Position numbers and translations under genes: made by a program
In this document: in pieces, positions 1 through 8,975 of the stretch
How positions within the stretch are numbered: the stretch's first letter is position 1
Layout of the letters: the number at the start of each line of letters is the position of its first letter
The notes under the pieces: model-generated
The model's input: only the letters and a program-made list of their open reading frames with translations
Databases searched by the model: none
Told to the model about the DNA's origin: nothing
Assembly: GCA_016200205.1 (NCBI GenBank)
Contig: JACQFF010000059.1
Location: 1 to 36,190, forward strand
Reading direction: 5' to 3'
Source of the DNA: Planctomycetia bacterium
GTDB lineage: Bacteria > Planctomycetota > Planctomycetia > Pirellulales > PALSA-1355
Length of the DNA stretch: 36,190 bases

Positions 1-510
1 CCCGCCTTGGCCCCTGCTGCAAATGCTAGCGTGCCGGAAAAAATCGACCCGCTGGAACGCGAGTTATTTGAGATCTTGCTGCATTTTCCGGAAATGTTCG
101 AGCAAATTGGGCAGGTGATCGAGCCTGCGCAATTGAGTTCCGCGGCGTGCCGGCAGGTGCTTGCGGAGTGCCTCCGATTGTGGTCGCAAGGGATTCTTCC
201 CGAGTTCGAACGACTGTTATTGGAGATTGACGATCCAGTGGTTAAAAACTTGCTAGTCGAGCTGGACGAAGGCGCGCGTGCGAAAGCGGGCAGCGAGTCG
301 GAAGTTCGACTGCGAGACGTGTTGGCCGGCTTCGAGCGCCGGCAACGAGAACAGCGGACGCGAAGCCGCACCGCGGCGTTGAAACAGGGGCAATTGCCCA
401 AGGAGGAGGAGCTGGCCGTGTTGCTGGAGCTCGAACAGCAACAACGTGCTCGGCAGCAGGAACAAGACGAACGAACCCGAACCGGTATTTCCGAGCCCAC
501 GGATGGGTAG
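1..510 (+). CDS. dnaG: DNA primase DnaG, C-terminal fragment
   Basis: The frame is open from the first base of the window to a TAG stop, giving the last 169 residues of a protein whose start lies outside. DnaG lays down RNA primers at the replication fork, and its C-terminal domain binds the DnaB helicase. The visible part is helical and begins near residue 12 with the sequence DPLERELFEILLHFPEMF, followed by a Glu/Gln/Arg-rich helix and a charged tail, as in the primase helicase-binding region. The catalytic TOPRIM and zinc domains are not in the window. rpoD follows 113 nt downstream on the same strand, the classical order of the macromolecular synthesis operon, and this context is the main support for the call. 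Sequence alone would allow only 'helical C-terminal domain'. Confidence 0.8.
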   Translation, partial: PALAPAANASVPEKIDPLERELFEILLHFPEMFEQIGQVIEPAQLSSAACRQVLAECLRLWSQGILPEFERLLLEIDDPVVKNLLVELDEGARAKAGSESEVRLRDVLAGFERRQREQRTRSRTAALKQGQLPKEEELAVLLELEQQQRARQQEQDERTRTGISEPTDG

Positions 511-608
511 GATGCCGGAATCGGTTGATCGGCACCTGGCACGGAGCATGAAGCTCAGTTTCAGCGTGGCGATCCTTCGAAGTCAAGAGCGGGGCACCCG
601 CAGTGCCC

Positions 609-615
609 GGGAGGA
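609..615 (+). promoter_or_regulatory. Shine-Dalgarno site that fixes the GTG start of rpoD
   Basis: GGGAGGA lies 8 nt upstream of the GTG at 624. The first residues after this GTG match sigma region 1.1, so GTG 624 is preferred over any internal ATG. Confidence 0.6.
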
Positions 616-623
616 TCTGACAG

Positions 624-2294
624 GTGGACCATTCAAACAAGGATTTGGACGAACTGGTCGCCAAGGGCAAGACCCAAGGATATCTGACCTACGATCAGGT
701 CAACGATTACTTGCCCGACGAAGCGGTTAACCCGGAAAAGCTCGACAGCCTTCTCATTGCGTTAGACGAACTGGGGATCGAGTTAGTCAACGAAGCTCCC
801 CCGCCGGATCCAAGCCACTGCGGCGGTGGCGCGGCGGCTCTCGACGGCCGTGCCGGGGAAGAGCTGGAAGTCGACGGGATCATTTCGGCTCTGCCCGCCA
901 AGGAATTGCCGAAGCTCAGCGATGATCCGGTGCGCATGTACCTGACGCAAATGGCGGAGATTCCGCTGTTGACCCGAGCTCAGGAAATTGCGCTGGCCAA
1001 GAAGATCGAAGTCACGCGGAAGCGCTTCCGCCGTACGGTTCTGGGCTGTGACTATACGATGCAGGCCACGATCCGCACCTTGGGTGAGGTGCATCGCGGC
1101 GCCTTGCCCTTCGATCGAACGATCAAAGTTTCGCTCACCGAGCGGCTCACCAAAGAGCAGATCATGGCGCGCATGCCGCACAATCTGCGGACGCTCGAGC
1201 ATCTGCTGGCGCAGAACCGCGAAGATTTTCGCAAACTGATCAGCAAGCGCACGAGTGCGGCCGAAGCGGCCACCGCTCGCAAGCGATTCTGCTGGCGGAG
1301 ACGCAAAAACCTCACCCTGGTCGAAGAACTCAGTTTACGTACGCGGCGCGTGCAGCCGATGGTACGCCAGTTGCGGGAGATGTCGCGCCGCATGGATTGC
1401 CTGCGGGCCCGATTGGCCGACATCAAGCACGATCAATCGGCCCAAGACGAACGGGCGAACCTGCGCAAGGAACTGCGAGAGCTGATGCTCGTGACGCTGG
1501 AAAGCCCGGCCAGCTTGCGCAAACGCTGCGCACTGATCGAGCGACAGTATTACGACTATGAGCTGGTCAAGCGGCAGCTCTCGAGCGGCAACTTGAGGCT
1601 CGTGGTCTCGATCGCCAAGAAATACCGCAATCGCGGGCTGAGCTTCTTGGACCTGATCCAGGAGGGCAACACGGGCCTGATGCGGGCGGTCGATAAGTTC
1701 GAGTATCGCCGCGGCTACAAGTTCTCGACGTACGCCACGTGGTGGATTCGCCAGGCGATCACGCGGGCCATCGCCGATCAGGCCCGCACGATCCGGATCC
1801 CGGTGCACATGATCGACGTGTTGTCTCGCTTGCGTAATATTTCCAAGAAGCTCTTGCAAGAGTTGGGTCGAGAACCGACAACAGAAGAAACGGCCCGCGC
1901 CGCCGAGATCAGCGTGGAAGAAACACGCCGGGTGTTGAACATAGGGCGGCATCCGGTTAGTTTGGATCGGCCGGTAGGCGAGAGCGAAGATTGCAGTTTC
2001 GGCGAATTTTTGGAGGACGAAGGGACCCAAAGCCCTTTGACCACGGCCACCCATGCGATGCTTAAGGACAAAATCGAGGGTTTGCTCAAGACCCTCACGT
2101 ATCGCGAGCGGGAAATCATCCGCTTGCGCTATGGGCTGGGCGACGGCTACACCTACACTTTGGAAGAAGTGGGCCGGATCTTCAAGGTTACGCGCGAACG
2201 CGTGCGGCAGATCGAAGCCAAGGCGGTGCGCAAATTGCAGCACCCGGTCCGCAGCCAGCAACTCTCAGGCTTCCTGGGGGGAGTCGCTGGTTGA
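624..2294 (+). CDS. rpoD: RNA polymerase primary sigma factor RpoD (sigma-70)
   Basis: 556 residues, the housekeeping sigma subunit that directs RNA polymerase to promoters. Region 1.1 is seen at about residues 5-55 ([18 protein letters not shown]). Region 1.2 is at about 100-135 ([18 protein letters not shown]). Next comes a variable helical segment, then region 2 at about 325-395 with [19 protein letters not shown] and the -10-reading [13 protein letters not shown]. Region 3 follows, and region 4 near the C-terminus has [17 protein letters not shown] and the helix-turn-helix [17 protein letters not shown]. The non-conserved region is shorter than in E. coli, accounting for 556 rather than about 610 residues. 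A GTG start with a good Shine-Dalgarno site was chosen. It is preceded by dnaG and followed directly by a strong intrinsic terminator. Confidence 0.96.
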   Translation: MDHSNKDLDELVAKGKTQGYLTYDQVNDYLPDEAVNPEKLDSLLIALDELGIELVNEAPPPDPSHCGGGAAALDGRAGEELEVDGIISALPAKELPKLSDDPVRMYLTQMAEIPLLTRAQEIALAKKIEVTRKRFRRTVLGCDYTMQATIRTLGEVHRGALPFDRTIKVSLTERLTKEQIMARMPHNLRTLEHLLAQNREDFRKLISKRTSAAEAATARKRFCWRRRKNLTLVEELSLRTRRVQPMVRQLREMSRRMDCLRARLADIKHDQSAQDERANLRKELRELMLVTLESPASLRKRCALIERQYYDYELVKRQLSSGNLRLVVSIAKKYRNRGLSFLDLIQEGNTGLMRAVDKFEYRRGYKFSTYATWWIRQAITRAIADQARTIRIPVHMIDVLSRLRNISKKLLQELGREPTTEETARAAEISVEETRRVLNIGRHPVSLDRPVGESEDCSFGEFLEDEGTQSPLTTATHAMLKDKIEGLLKTLTYREREIIRLRYGLGDGYTYTLEEVGRIFKVTRERVRQIEAKAVRKLQHPVRSQQLSGFLGGVAG

Positions 2295-2312
2295 GATCCA
2301 CGAGCGAGCGAT

Positions 2313-2345
2313 AAGCCGCTGGCCGCCGGGCCAGCGGCTTTTTTT
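2313..2345 (+). terminator. Rho-independent terminator after rpoD
   Basis: A perfect 11 bp stem (AAGCCGCTGGC at 2313-2323, GCCAGCGGCTT at 2330-2340) with a 6 nt loop is followed by a run of T ending at 2345. It begins 19 nt after the rpoD stop and closes the dnaG-rpoD transcription unit. Confidence 0.92.
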
Positions 2346-2502
2346 AATGAGCGGCATGATACAATAGGCACCTACAGATTGACAGGCTCTAACAAAACCG
2401 ACGAGGACCGGCTCAATTTTGCCGCAGTCCACGGAGCAAAACGCGACTCGCCCCTTCCGCGAGGAGTTTTGTTGGAGTACCTCAGAGAGCGAGAGACGTT
2501 CC

Positions 2503-3228
2503 ATGGCTGTTACCGCCAGCGCCCTGCGCGAGCTTCACAGAATTCATCGGCAATTGACGGATCTGCGCGAGCGAAAAGAACGAGGGCCCAAGCAAATCCG
2601 GGCCCGCGAGGCCAACTTGGCGCGCCTGGCCGACGAACTGACAAAACTTCAGGCCGATCATAAGGCTGCCCGCGTCCGCAGCGATCAGAAGCAACTGCTG
2701 CTCAAAAGTGGCGAGGACAAAGTCGAGAGTTTGAAAGTCAAACTGAACGCAGCCGCCAGCAATCGCGAGTATCAGGTACTCAAAGACCAGATCGCCGCCG
2801 ATCAAATGGCCGGCAGCGTGTTGGCCGACGAAATCTTGGAGGCGATGGAAAAGATCGACGAGTTGGCGGCACAGATTGCCGAACAGCAAAAGAAGATCGC
2901 GGTGTCCAAAGAGGAATTGGCCAAAGCCCAGCAGTCCGTCCTCGAGCAGGCCGAGTTGCTTGAAACCGACCTGAAGCGGCTGGAGGCCCAACTGCGTGAA
3001 GCCGAGGCGGCGCTGCCGACCGACTTTCGCGAGAACTACCAACGCGTCGTCAATTCCAAACAGGATGACGCGATGGCCGAAGTGCAGGGAGACTTTTGCG
3101 GCGGCTGCTATCAACAACTCACCCCCAACAGCATGGCCGAATTGAGCATGTCGGTGGCGATCTTCTGCCGCAACTGCGGGCGACTGATCTATCTGCCCGA
3201 AGATCGGACCCCCTCGCAAAACCGCTAA
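2503..3228 (+). CDS. Coiled-coil C4 zinc-ribbon protein (zf-RING_7 / CT398-like)
   Basis: 241 residues from the ATG at 2503; an in-frame upstream extension to 2419 has no family-like sequence. About the first 190 residues form a long antiparallel coiled coil rich in Lys, Glu, Gln and Ala. The C-terminus carries two CxxC pairs (CGGC and CRNC) about 25 residues apart, a four-cysteine zinc ribbon. This is the architecture of the widespread 'C4-type zinc ribbon domain' family, whose Chlamydia member CT398 binds sigma-54 and flagellar-type proteins. Its role here is unknown, though a nucleic-acid or polymerase-associated role would suit its position between rpoD and greA. It is separated from rpoD by a terminator and from greA by a hairpin. 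Confidence 0.88.
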   Translation: MAVTASALRELHRIHRQLTDLRERKERGPKQIRAREANLARLADELTKLQADHKAARVRSDQKQLLLKSGEDKVESLKVKLNAAASNREYQVLKDQIAADQMAGSVLADEILEAMEKIDELAAQIAEQQKKIAVSKEELAKAQQSVLEQAELLETDLKRLEAQLREAEAALPTDFRENYQRVVNSKQDDAMAEVQGDFCGGCYQQLTPNSMAELSMSVAIFCRNCGRLIYLPEDRTPSQNR

Positions 3229-3234
3229 TCATGG

Positions 3235-3263
3235 TTTACAGATAAGCTTTTATGGGGCACAAT
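3235..3263 (+). promoter_or_regulatory. Candidate sigma-70 promoter for greA
   Basis: TTTACA (3235-3240), a 17 nt spacer and CACAAT (3258-3263) match the -35 and -10 consensus at 5/6 and 4/6. The predicted start near 3270 would place the downstream hairpin at the very 5' end of the greA transcript. Confidence 0.35.
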
Positions 3264-3271
3264 ATGCCGTT

Positions 3272-3303
3272 GCGGTCTCCTCACGGCGGAGGCCGCGTTT
3301 TTT
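3272..3303 (+). terminator. Intrinsic terminator or leader hairpin between the zinc-ribbon gene and greA
   Basis: A 9 bp stem (GCGGTCTCC at 3272-3280, GGAGGCCGC at 3288-3296, one G-U pair) with a 7 nt loop is followed by G and six T (3298-3303). It lies between the zinc-ribbon stop and the greA start, only 25 nt from the greA ATG. The simplest reading is a terminator for the upstream gene. If the candidate promoter just upstream is real, it could attenuate greA. Confidence 0.75.
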
Positions 3304-3328
3304 GCGCACTCGATTGAGATGGTTGAAC

Positions 3329-3808
3329 ATGTCCGAAACCATTCCGATGACCCGTACCGGGTACGACAAGATCAAAGCCGAATTGGACCACCTCGAAGGG
3401 GTCGAAATGCCGGCCATGGCCTCGCTCGTCGCGGCCGCGCGCAACCAGGGCGACCTGGCCGAAAACGCCGAATACCACGGCGCGCGCGAATCGCAGGGCC
3501 TGCTGCAAGCGAAAATCAACCTGCTGCGCGACAAGCTCTCCCGCGCCTTGCTGATCGACACCTCGAAGCTGCCCAAAGACGAAGTGGTGTTTGGAGCCAC
3601 CGTGGTCGTGAAGGATCTCGATTTTGGCGACGAGGAGATCTTCATCTTGGTCGGCGCCGGCGAGGAGGACTACGATGCCGGCAAGATCCTGGTCACCAGT
3701 CCGCTCGCTCAAGGCCTGATGGGCAAGAAAGTCGGCGACAAAACCGAGATTCCCGTGCCCAAGGGCACGATGAGTTTCGAGATCATCGAGATTCGCTTCG
3801 AGGAATAA
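3329..3808 (+). CDS. greA: Transcription elongation factor GreA
   Basis: 159 residues, the usual GreA length. GreA enters the secondary channel of RNA polymerase and stimulates cleavage of backtracked RNA. The N-terminal coiled coil begins [19 protein letters not shown] and contains the diagnostic tip [17 protein letters not shown] at about residues 42-58, with acidic residues of the catalytic tip. The C-terminal FKBP-like domain has the ending [15 protein letters not shown] 3329 was chosen because the family N-terminus starts there; an upstream in-frame codon at 3302 lies in the terminator T-run. The gene is followed by convergent genes on the other strand. Confidence 0.95.
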   Translation: MSETIPMTRTGYDKIKAELDHLEGVEMPAMASLVAAARNQGDLAENAEYHGARESQGLLQAKINLLRDKLSRALLIDTSKLPKDEVVFGATVVVKDLDFGDEEIFILVGAGEEDYDAGKILVTSPLAQGLMGKKVGDKTEIPVPKGTMSFEIIEIRFEE

Positions 3809-3943
3809 GCGTGCATTGACGCGCCATGCCGGCCGTGCTGCTGCGCTTGTTCGCCGTCCATGGGGCCATCGACGCTCGGGCGATCGTGCGAGTCGCCGCG
3901 ATGGGCGCGGCCATCGCCCGTCGCCGGACGTTACCACGGTCGA

Positions 3944-4261
3944 TTAACTCTCGGGGTCACCTGATTCGGCAAGTGCTCGTTGCAGGCGCGCAGTCAGGTC
4001 GGCCTTAGCGACGTCGCGCACCAGAATTCGCTTGTTTGGTGATGTCTCGCCGCCGAGCAATTCGAATTGGCTCTTGCGCAGCGAAAGTTCATCGCTCAAG
4101 ACGGCGATAATCGCCTTATTGGCTTTGCCCTTTTCGGGCGCTTGCGTCACGGAGACTTGCAGGCTGCCGGCCTGCTCGCCGCGGATGCAGTTGCGGCGAG
4201 CCCCGGCATGGGCCCGGACCGGCAGAATCGTTCCCTGCGGATGGCTCTCCAGCGCGATCAT
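3944..4261 (-). CDS. DUF167 / YggU family protein
   Basis: 105 residues from the ATG at 4261. The family is small and single-domain, with unknown biochemical role. Visible family features are the N-terminal strand after the start, the run VTQAPEKGKANKAIIAVLSD at about residues 42-61 (the KGKAN signature), and the later segment with KRILV. Its ATG overlaps the TGA of the upstream yggS gene (ATGA at 4258-4261), so the two are likely translationally coupled. Pairing of YggS with a DUF167/YggU protein is common in bacteria, also with YggT between them. A longer in-frame extension to 4483 lies inside yggS and is not used. Confidence 0.88.
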   Translation of the reverse strand: MIALESHPQGTILPVRAHAGARRNCIRGEQAGSLQVSVTQAPEKGKANKAIIAVLSDELSLRKSQFELLGGETSPNKRILVRDVAKADLTARLQRALAESGDPES

Positions 4262-4965
4262 AGCGGGACTCCTTCGAACAGCGCCGAGCCGACCCGCACT
4301 ATCGTGGCGCCCTCGTCGATCGCCACTTCGAAATCGCCGCTCATCCCCATCGAAAGTTCGGATAATGAAACGTCCGCCGGGCAGATTGCCGCCAAGCGGT
4401 CGCGCAACCGGCGCAACTGCGCGAAATCGCGCCGGGCCGCCGCCGCGCCGCCCGTGAGACTGGCCATGCCCATTAGGCCGCAAATCTTCACGTGGGAGAA
4501 TTTCTCTGCCTTCTCCAAAAGCGGCTTGAGCTCGCCGGGGGGCAGCCCTGTTTTGGTAATTTCGCCCGAGATATTGACTTCCAAGAGCACAGCCGGGCGA
4601 AGGCCAAGCTCGGCGGCATCGTCGTTGAGGGCCGACAACAGCCGGCGGCTATCGATCGATTGAACCAGATGCACCAGCGGCAGCGTGCGGCGGATTTTGT
4701 TGCGCTGCAAATGGCCGATCAAATGCCAACGGACCGCCGGATCGGCAAGTTCCGCCGCTTTCGACCACAACTCTTGCGGTCGGCTTTCGCCCAGCTCGGT
4801 GCAGCCGGCCTTGACCAGCGCGGCTGCGATTTCCGCGGGCACATACTTGGTGACGGCCAGCAGCGTGATGGCACCAGGTTCTCGGCCGCTCTTGCGGGCG
4901 GCGTCCGCGATCCGCCCACGGACTCGGGCCAGGTTTTCCGCGATTCGTCCGCCGAGGTCGGTCAT
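4258..4965 (-). CDS. yggS: YggS/PROSC family pyridoxal-phosphate homeostasis protein
   Basis: 235 residues from ATG 4965. It is a single-domain PLP-binding TIM-barrel protein that buffers PLP and affects amino-acid and vitamin B6 balance; it has no known catalytic reaction. The PLP lysine is Lys40 in LLAVTKYVP. Further family motifs are GESRPQEL, WHLIGHLQRNK and the C-terminal phosphate-binding SMGMSGDFEVAIDEGAT followed by VRVGSALFEG. An upstream ATG at 4998 overlaps the preceding gene. ATG 4965 is favoured because it falls 4 nt after that gene's TGA and agrees with the usual family start. It is co-transcribed with DUF167 downstream through an ATGA overlap. Confidence 0.92.
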   Translation of the reverse strand: MTDLGGRIAENLARVRGRIADAARKSGREPGAITLLAVTKYVPAEIAAALVKAGCTELGESRPQELWSKAAELADPAVRWHLIGHLQRNKIRRTLPLVHLVQSIDSRRLLSALNDDAAELGLRPAVLLEVNISGEITKTGLPPGELKPLLEKAEKFSHVKICGLMGMASLTGGAAAARRDFAQLRRLRDRLAAICPADVSLSELSMGMSGDFEVAIDEGATIVRVGSALFEGVPL

Positions 4966-4969
4966 GAGG

Positions 4970-6904
4970 TCATTCGATCTCCAACAGTGTCTTGACATGG
5001 CCGTCGGTTTGGAAATGGCCGACGAGAAACTCGGTCATCAGGTTTTTTCCGAGCACGGTTCGGATGTCGGGAGTAGCAAGCGAACGATAGACGAGCCACT
5101 GCGATTTGCCGACCTGGGCCCGGTATCCCACGGCGACGTCAGACGGCGTAATCTCGCGTTGTTGTGCCACCGTCAATTGACGCCAGGTGACCTCTTTATT
5201 CAGACGGCTGGCGTCGAGGTCGATGAACAGTGGAGCGAATAGGCACTGGCCTTCGGCCCCTTGCGTCAGTTCCAGCCCATCGTGGCTCGCTTGCAGATTA
5301 CCACGCGAAGCGCCCGTCCGCCATTCGTTCAAGGCCAGCGGCAGCACGCGAGCGCGGGGTCGGGGGCCGACCAAGAGCGAGCCCTCGCGTGTTTCACGTT
5401 CGGGGTCGAAACTCGAATGACCACTCGATGGCAACGTGCCGCGATATTCAATCGTGCCCTGCTGAATCCCCAAAACGGCGTCGGCCAGGAAAACAAACCG
5501 ATCGTTGCGGCCCAACAGCATGTGCCGTTGGACCGTGACTTCTTCGGAAAGCCGCATTTCGAGTTCGAGATAGTCGACCTCGTCGTCAGAAACCCAGCAA
5601 GTTTGTTCCCAGTTTGCCACTCGTTCGAGTGGCCGGCCGTTGAAGCGGACGTCGAGTTTCCAGATGCCCGACCAAAGACACCGACTGTCGACGCTCAATT
5701 CGGTAGCGACCCGCTGTCCGCCATACGACACGGTCAGTCGCGGCGCTTTTCGACTCCAGTCCGGCCGCAGCATGGCAAGGCCCGCCCATTCGTCTTGGAA
5801 CGCCGGAGAGGGGAGCGTTTTGCCGCGAATTTTACGCAAGGCCTGGCGGCCGTTTTCGACCAGTCGAAAAACTCGCTCCGTGGCGCGATCGTCCGCGAAG
5901 CTCAATGCCGTCTTGAGCAGATTCGAATCCCACGGTTTCGAGTCCGCACGCGAGAATACTTGTTGGCCATTGGTCCGCGAGAGCCGCAAAGCGTGCTCGA
6001 CGAGCCCGGCATACTGCCGCTGGGTCTCTCGGTCGCACCATCCCTGACTCAACTCGTGGCCGATCGCTTGCGAGCGCGTCCAACAAGCCAGCAAGGGCCG
6101 TAGCAAGTGCAAGTGCCGGCCATGCGGCAATCCTTCACCGTCGAGCAATTCGTCGATCGATCGCGAGATCGTCCGCCGGCCCTCGTCGGCCAATTCCTGG
6201 CAGGTCTCGATTTCCGGAAACGAATAGGCCAGCGCGAGCGGCAGCTCGCCGCCAAGCAATTGCATGGCGAGCACATCGTCTGCGGTTGGTCCTTCATTAC
6301 TGGCGATCGAAATCAGCCGATTCACGAGCTGCCACCATGGCCGCGAGGGCAAATGGGCCGTCAACCGCGGAAGAGCGCCGCACCAGGCGAGGCACTCAAG
6401 CCCCAGCGCGGCCGATGCCGGCGTAGACGCCACGCGAGCGAGCCGGCACGCGACGTCGTTCTCGAGCGCTGTCACTTTCCGCCGCGCCGATTCGTCGAGC
6501 TTGCGCAGGGTCTCAATGAGTTCGAGCGTCTGGTCTAGCGGTACGGCAGACCCCGCTTCTCGGGTGCTACGAGCGGCTTGTCCTCCCGCGCTTCCCGCGC
6601 TGATGGTCGAGCCTTCAGTGGCACCCAAACCCAAAACCCCAGAAGGATGCAACACTTCCTCCAAGCCTTCCGGAAGGGCCCAAGTCAGCGCCGAGCGTTT
6701 GCCAGGCAACAGCGAACCGACGGGGCAAAACTTTCGCTTGGCAAGATGCCTGCACCAGGCCGCCCAGTTCTGCTCGTCGGCTGGCGACTCGTAGGATTGG
6801 CGGACCTGACGCGGCGCTCGCTTGTGCCAAGGCCCCGCCGGGCCCACTACGACGGAATTACGGTTTTTTCCAGTTCGTTTCTCTTCGCTCGTGAGGATGG
6901 CCAT
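4970..6904 (-). CDS. Large conserved protein of unknown function (alpha-helical N half, beta-rich C half)
   Basis: 644 residues, not recognised with certainty. There is no signal peptide or membrane segment. After a basic N-terminus, about residues 120-370 are mostly helical with many Trp, Leu and Arg (for example CLAWCGALPRLTAHLPSRPW). Residues about 390-640 are strand-rich, with regular hydrophobic alternation such as LELEMRLSEEVTVQRHMLLG. An alpha-toroid followed by a beta-sandwich is also seen in heparinase II/III-like polysaccharide lyases, but no catalytic Tyr/His motif could be identified, so this is only a structural guess. It sits 4 nt upstream of yggS on the same strand and probably heads that operon. 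An 8 bp hairpin lies just upstream of its ATG. Confidence 0.7.
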   Translation of the reverse strand: MAILTSEEKRTGKNRNSVVVGPAGPWHKRAPRQVRQSYESPADEQNWAAWCRHLAKRKFCPVGSLLPGKRSALTWALPEGLEEVLHPSGVLGLGATEGSTISAGSAGGQAARSTREAGSAVPLDQTLELIETLRKLDESARRKVTALENDVACRLARVASTPASAALGLECLAWCGALPRLTAHLPSRPWWQLVNRLISIASNEGPTADDVLAMQLLGGELPLALAYSFPEIETCQELADEGRRTISRSIDELLDGEGLPHGRHLHLLRPLLACWTRSQAIGHELSQGWCDRETQRQYAGLVEHALRLSRTNGQQVFSRADSKPWDSNLLKTALSFADDRATERVFRLVENGRQALRKIRGKTLPSPAFQDEWAGLAMLRPDWSRKAPRLTVSYGGQRVATELSVDSRCLWSGIWKLDVRFNGRPLERVANWEQTCWVSDDEVDYLELEMRLSEEVTVQRHMLLGRNDRFVFLADAVLGIQQGTIEYRGTLPSSGHSSFDPERETREGSLLVGPRPRARVLPLALNEWRTGASRGNLQASHDGLELTQGAEGQCLFAPLFIDLDASRLNKEVTWRQLTVAQQREITPSDVAVGYRAQVGKSQWLVYRSLATPDIRTVLGKNLMTEFLVGHFQTDGHVKTLLEIE

Positions 6905-7381
6905 TATTCAATCGGCTCGCGGATTTTTGAGCCCACGACATGAAAACGATCGTGGGCGACGAACTTGCGAGCGGTCGATTCCTTGGTTGCACAAAAAATG
7001 GATAAGCGGGTATCTTAACAATCGGAGGCCAGTTCATCTTGTCCCTTTGACAAGATTTTCGGGGCCATTCAGTGTTTCGCGCCAGGAACTACTAACCAGA
7101 AGCCCAAGCGAGGGAGAATCGGTCGCAAGTTCGCGGATCGTTCTGGCTTGCCAGGATGATGCAACTGCTAGTACGATGTTTGGGTGGCATCGACAACCCG
7201 TTGTCGGTGTCGTGAAACAACACGAGGGCTCTGCGGGACCGTTGCCGGTGCTGATAAGCCCTCTTGTTCCTGCGGAACCCAGACAACAAGTGGACTGGGC
7301 CGCCCAGTTATCGTATCGCTTGCACTTGCCTAATGTTGTTGCGCTTCGGGTTAGTGCCGCGACGAAAGGTGAGCTCATATT
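6905..7381 (+). other. Divergent intergenic region without a convincing gene
   Basis: 477 nt separate the divergently oriented unknown gene (-) and the YdjY-domain gene (+). It contains an 8 bp hairpin (GCCCACGA 6931-6938, TCGTGGGC 6950-6957) in the leader of the minus-strand gene. A 6 bp hairpin (CTTGTC 7038-7043, GACAAG 7049-7054) and a 16 bp near-continuous palindrome (CGACAAC 7191-7197, GTTGTCG 7200-7206) are also present. Open frames on both strands here have no family resemblance. Regulation from this region is plausible but unsupported by a clear promoter. Confidence 0.5.
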
Positions 7382-8128
7382 ATGCCAGGACTGCGATCTC
7401 GAGGTTTTTCTATCGCGATCGGCTTTTTCGTCCTCGGGGCTGGGACGCTGTCCGCGCGGTCTGCCGAGCCGGCCGCGGAAACGGGCCTTACGAGCGTGAA
7501 ACCTGCCTCAAAACCCTTGGCGAAGGATCCGCCGGGCATGAAGCGGCTGATGCCTGGCTACGACGTCTGGATCGATCCCAAAAACAACCGAGTCGTCCTG
7601 GACGGCACCGTTTGCCTGCGAGAAGGCCAGTTGGAGATGTTCGCCTGCACCAAGGGGACCAAAGAACACGAGTCGATCGTGTCGGCCGACACCAAGGCTT
7701 ATGCCGTCCACGCGGCCCTGCTGGCCGTGGGTGCCCAGGCCGGCACGCCCGTGGAGTTTCAGCCCAGCTACAAGCCCGCCACGGGCACCCAAATCGAAAT
7801 CACCGTCGTGTGGACCGACAAAGCCGGCACGGTGCATCGCGACCGAGGCCAGGACTGGGTTCGCAACGTCAAGACGGGCAAGCCCATGGAATTTCCTTGG
7901 GTCTTCGCCGGCAGCGGATTTTTCGAAGATGAATCGACCCACGAAAAGCACTACATGGCCGAATCAGGCGATTTCATTTGCGTCTCGAACTTTCCCACCG
8001 CCATGCTCGATCTGCCAGTCGCAAGCAGCCAATCCAACGACGAGCTTCTATATCAGGCCTTTACCGACCACATCCCCCCGCTGGGCACAAGAGTGCGGCT
8101 GGTGCTGACGCCGAAGGTGACGAAATGA
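7382..8128 (+). CDS. Secreted YdjY-domain protein
   Basis: 248 residues. A signal peptide is visible at residues 1-28 (short basic start, hydrophobic core IAIGFFVLGAGTL, Ala-x-Ser-Ala region), so the protein is probably exported. The mature part carries the YdjY-type segment: WIDPKNNRVVLDGTVCLREG, then FACTKGTKEHESIVSADTKA at about residues 90-110. Next comes AVHAALLAVGAQAGTPVEF and a C-terminal beta-rich half with WVFAGSGFFEDE. The domain is common in planctomycete secreted proteins and is named after E. coli YdjY; its biochemical role is not known. An AGGTGAG Shine-Dalgarno site lies upstream of ATG 7382. The downstream gene also encodes a secreted protein. Confidence 0.8.
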   Translation: MPGLRSRGFSIAIGFFVLGAGTLSARSAEPAAETGLTSVKPASKPLAKDPPGMKRLMPGYDVWIDPKNNRVVLDGTVCLREGQLEMFACTKGTKEHESIVSADTKAYAVHAALLAVGAQAGTPVEFQPSYKPATGTQIEITVVWTDKAGTVHRDRGQDWVRNVKTGKPMEFPWVFAGSGFFEDESTHEKHYMAESGDFICVSNFPTAMLDLPVASSQSNDELLYQAFTDHIPPLGTRVRLVLTPKVTK

Positions 8129-8222
8129 CGCCCGCGCGTTAAATTGACTGTTGCGCTTGACCGACGCGGTTTTCTTCAACCGTCAATCGCCTCGCCAAAG
8201 GGCGCGAACGGAGGACGCTGCG

Positions 8223-8720
8223 ATGAAACGGACATTCCTGGCGCTCGGCGGCCTGTTGCTCGTATCAGTGCTCGCTACCACGATGCAAGCCAGTACGAGT
8301 GTTCCGAAACGGCCGCACTCGTTGACTGATTACAAACAGCCAGCCGGGCAGCACGGAGAGTCGACAAACCCACATCTGGAGTATTTGCACAACCAATACC
8401 GCCGGCTCGCAACCGCCGGCTGCCATCCGAGCCGTGCCGCCGTCCTGGCGAAGACTCTGGGTGATTCAGGCGCTAACAGCGCCAATCGGCCGGAGGTCCG
8501 AAAACAACTCGCCGGGCTGGTAAAGCATCTATCGCCGGTCGAGCGCAAAGAGTTGCAGCGATTCTGGCTTATCGAAGCCAATTACCAGAAATACCAGCAG
8601 CAGCGTGCCAAGAAGCTCCCCGCCATGGGCGGCACCGACAGACCACGCGACCCGTGGCTGGACAAGCTTGCCCATCAGCACGACGAGCGCCAACAGGCAA
8701 CCAGCAAAAGCGATCGATAA
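8223..8720 (+). CDS. Small secreted protein of unknown function
   Basis: 165 residues from ATG 8223, which has GGAGG about 8 nt upstream; an upstream in-frame start at 8151 gives no signal peptide. Residues 1-23 form a signal peptide (MKRTFLALGGLLLVSVLATT, ending near MQAS). The mature protein is helical and highly charged, rich in Gln, Arg, Lys and His, with a central stretch LAGLVKHLSPVERKELQRFW. I do not recognise a domain. It follows the YdjY-domain gene by 94 nt on the same strand and may be co-expressed. A repeat-rich gene-free stretch follows. Confidence 0.7.
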   Translation: MKRTFLALGGLLLVSVLATTMQASTSVPKRPHSLTDYKQPAGQHGESTNPHLEYLHNQYRRLATAGCHPSRAAVLAKTLGDSGANSANRPEVRKQLAGLVKHLSPVERKELQRFWLIEANYQKYQQQRAKKLPAMGGTDRPRDPWLDKLAHQHDERQQATSKSDR

Positions 8721-8810
8721 CCACGTTGATTCGTTTGCTGCCGCGTGTTCTCAACCGTTGTCGAGTTTTCATTGTTGGGTCGCGCAGGGGCATTACCACT
8801 GTTGCGTCTG

Positions 8811-8844
8811 GTGGCACGCAGGCGCACATGTGCGTCTGGGCCAC
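8811..8844. repeat. Palindromic hairpin repeat
   Basis: GTGGC (8811-8815) pairs with GCCAC (8840-8844), and CAGGCGCAC pairs imperfectly with GTGCGTCTG around a central CATG. The result is an almost loop-free 34 bp hairpin. Its layout resembles the short GC-rich palindromes scattered through planctomycete genomes; this is the only copy seen in the window. Confidence 0.5.
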
Positions 8845-8975
8845 CCGCGCATCGCAGAAACCGGCAAAAAACCGCGCGAAGTGGTGCTCAAAGACGTTGG
8901 CGATTATGTGGCAAGTCTGATCGCGGCGTTGGCGTAGCGCGGGCGCCACATCTTTTGACCGACTCACGGGTCATA

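Noticed and set aside
3898-3917. Hairpin GCGATGG/CCATCGC between greA and the DUF167 gene as a terminator
   Set aside because: The 7 bp stem has no T-run on either strand, so it is not supported as an intrinsic terminator.
5261-6103. A 280-codon open frame on the plus strand inside the 644-residue gene
   Set aside because: Composition is that of an antisense shadow; no ribosome site or domain.
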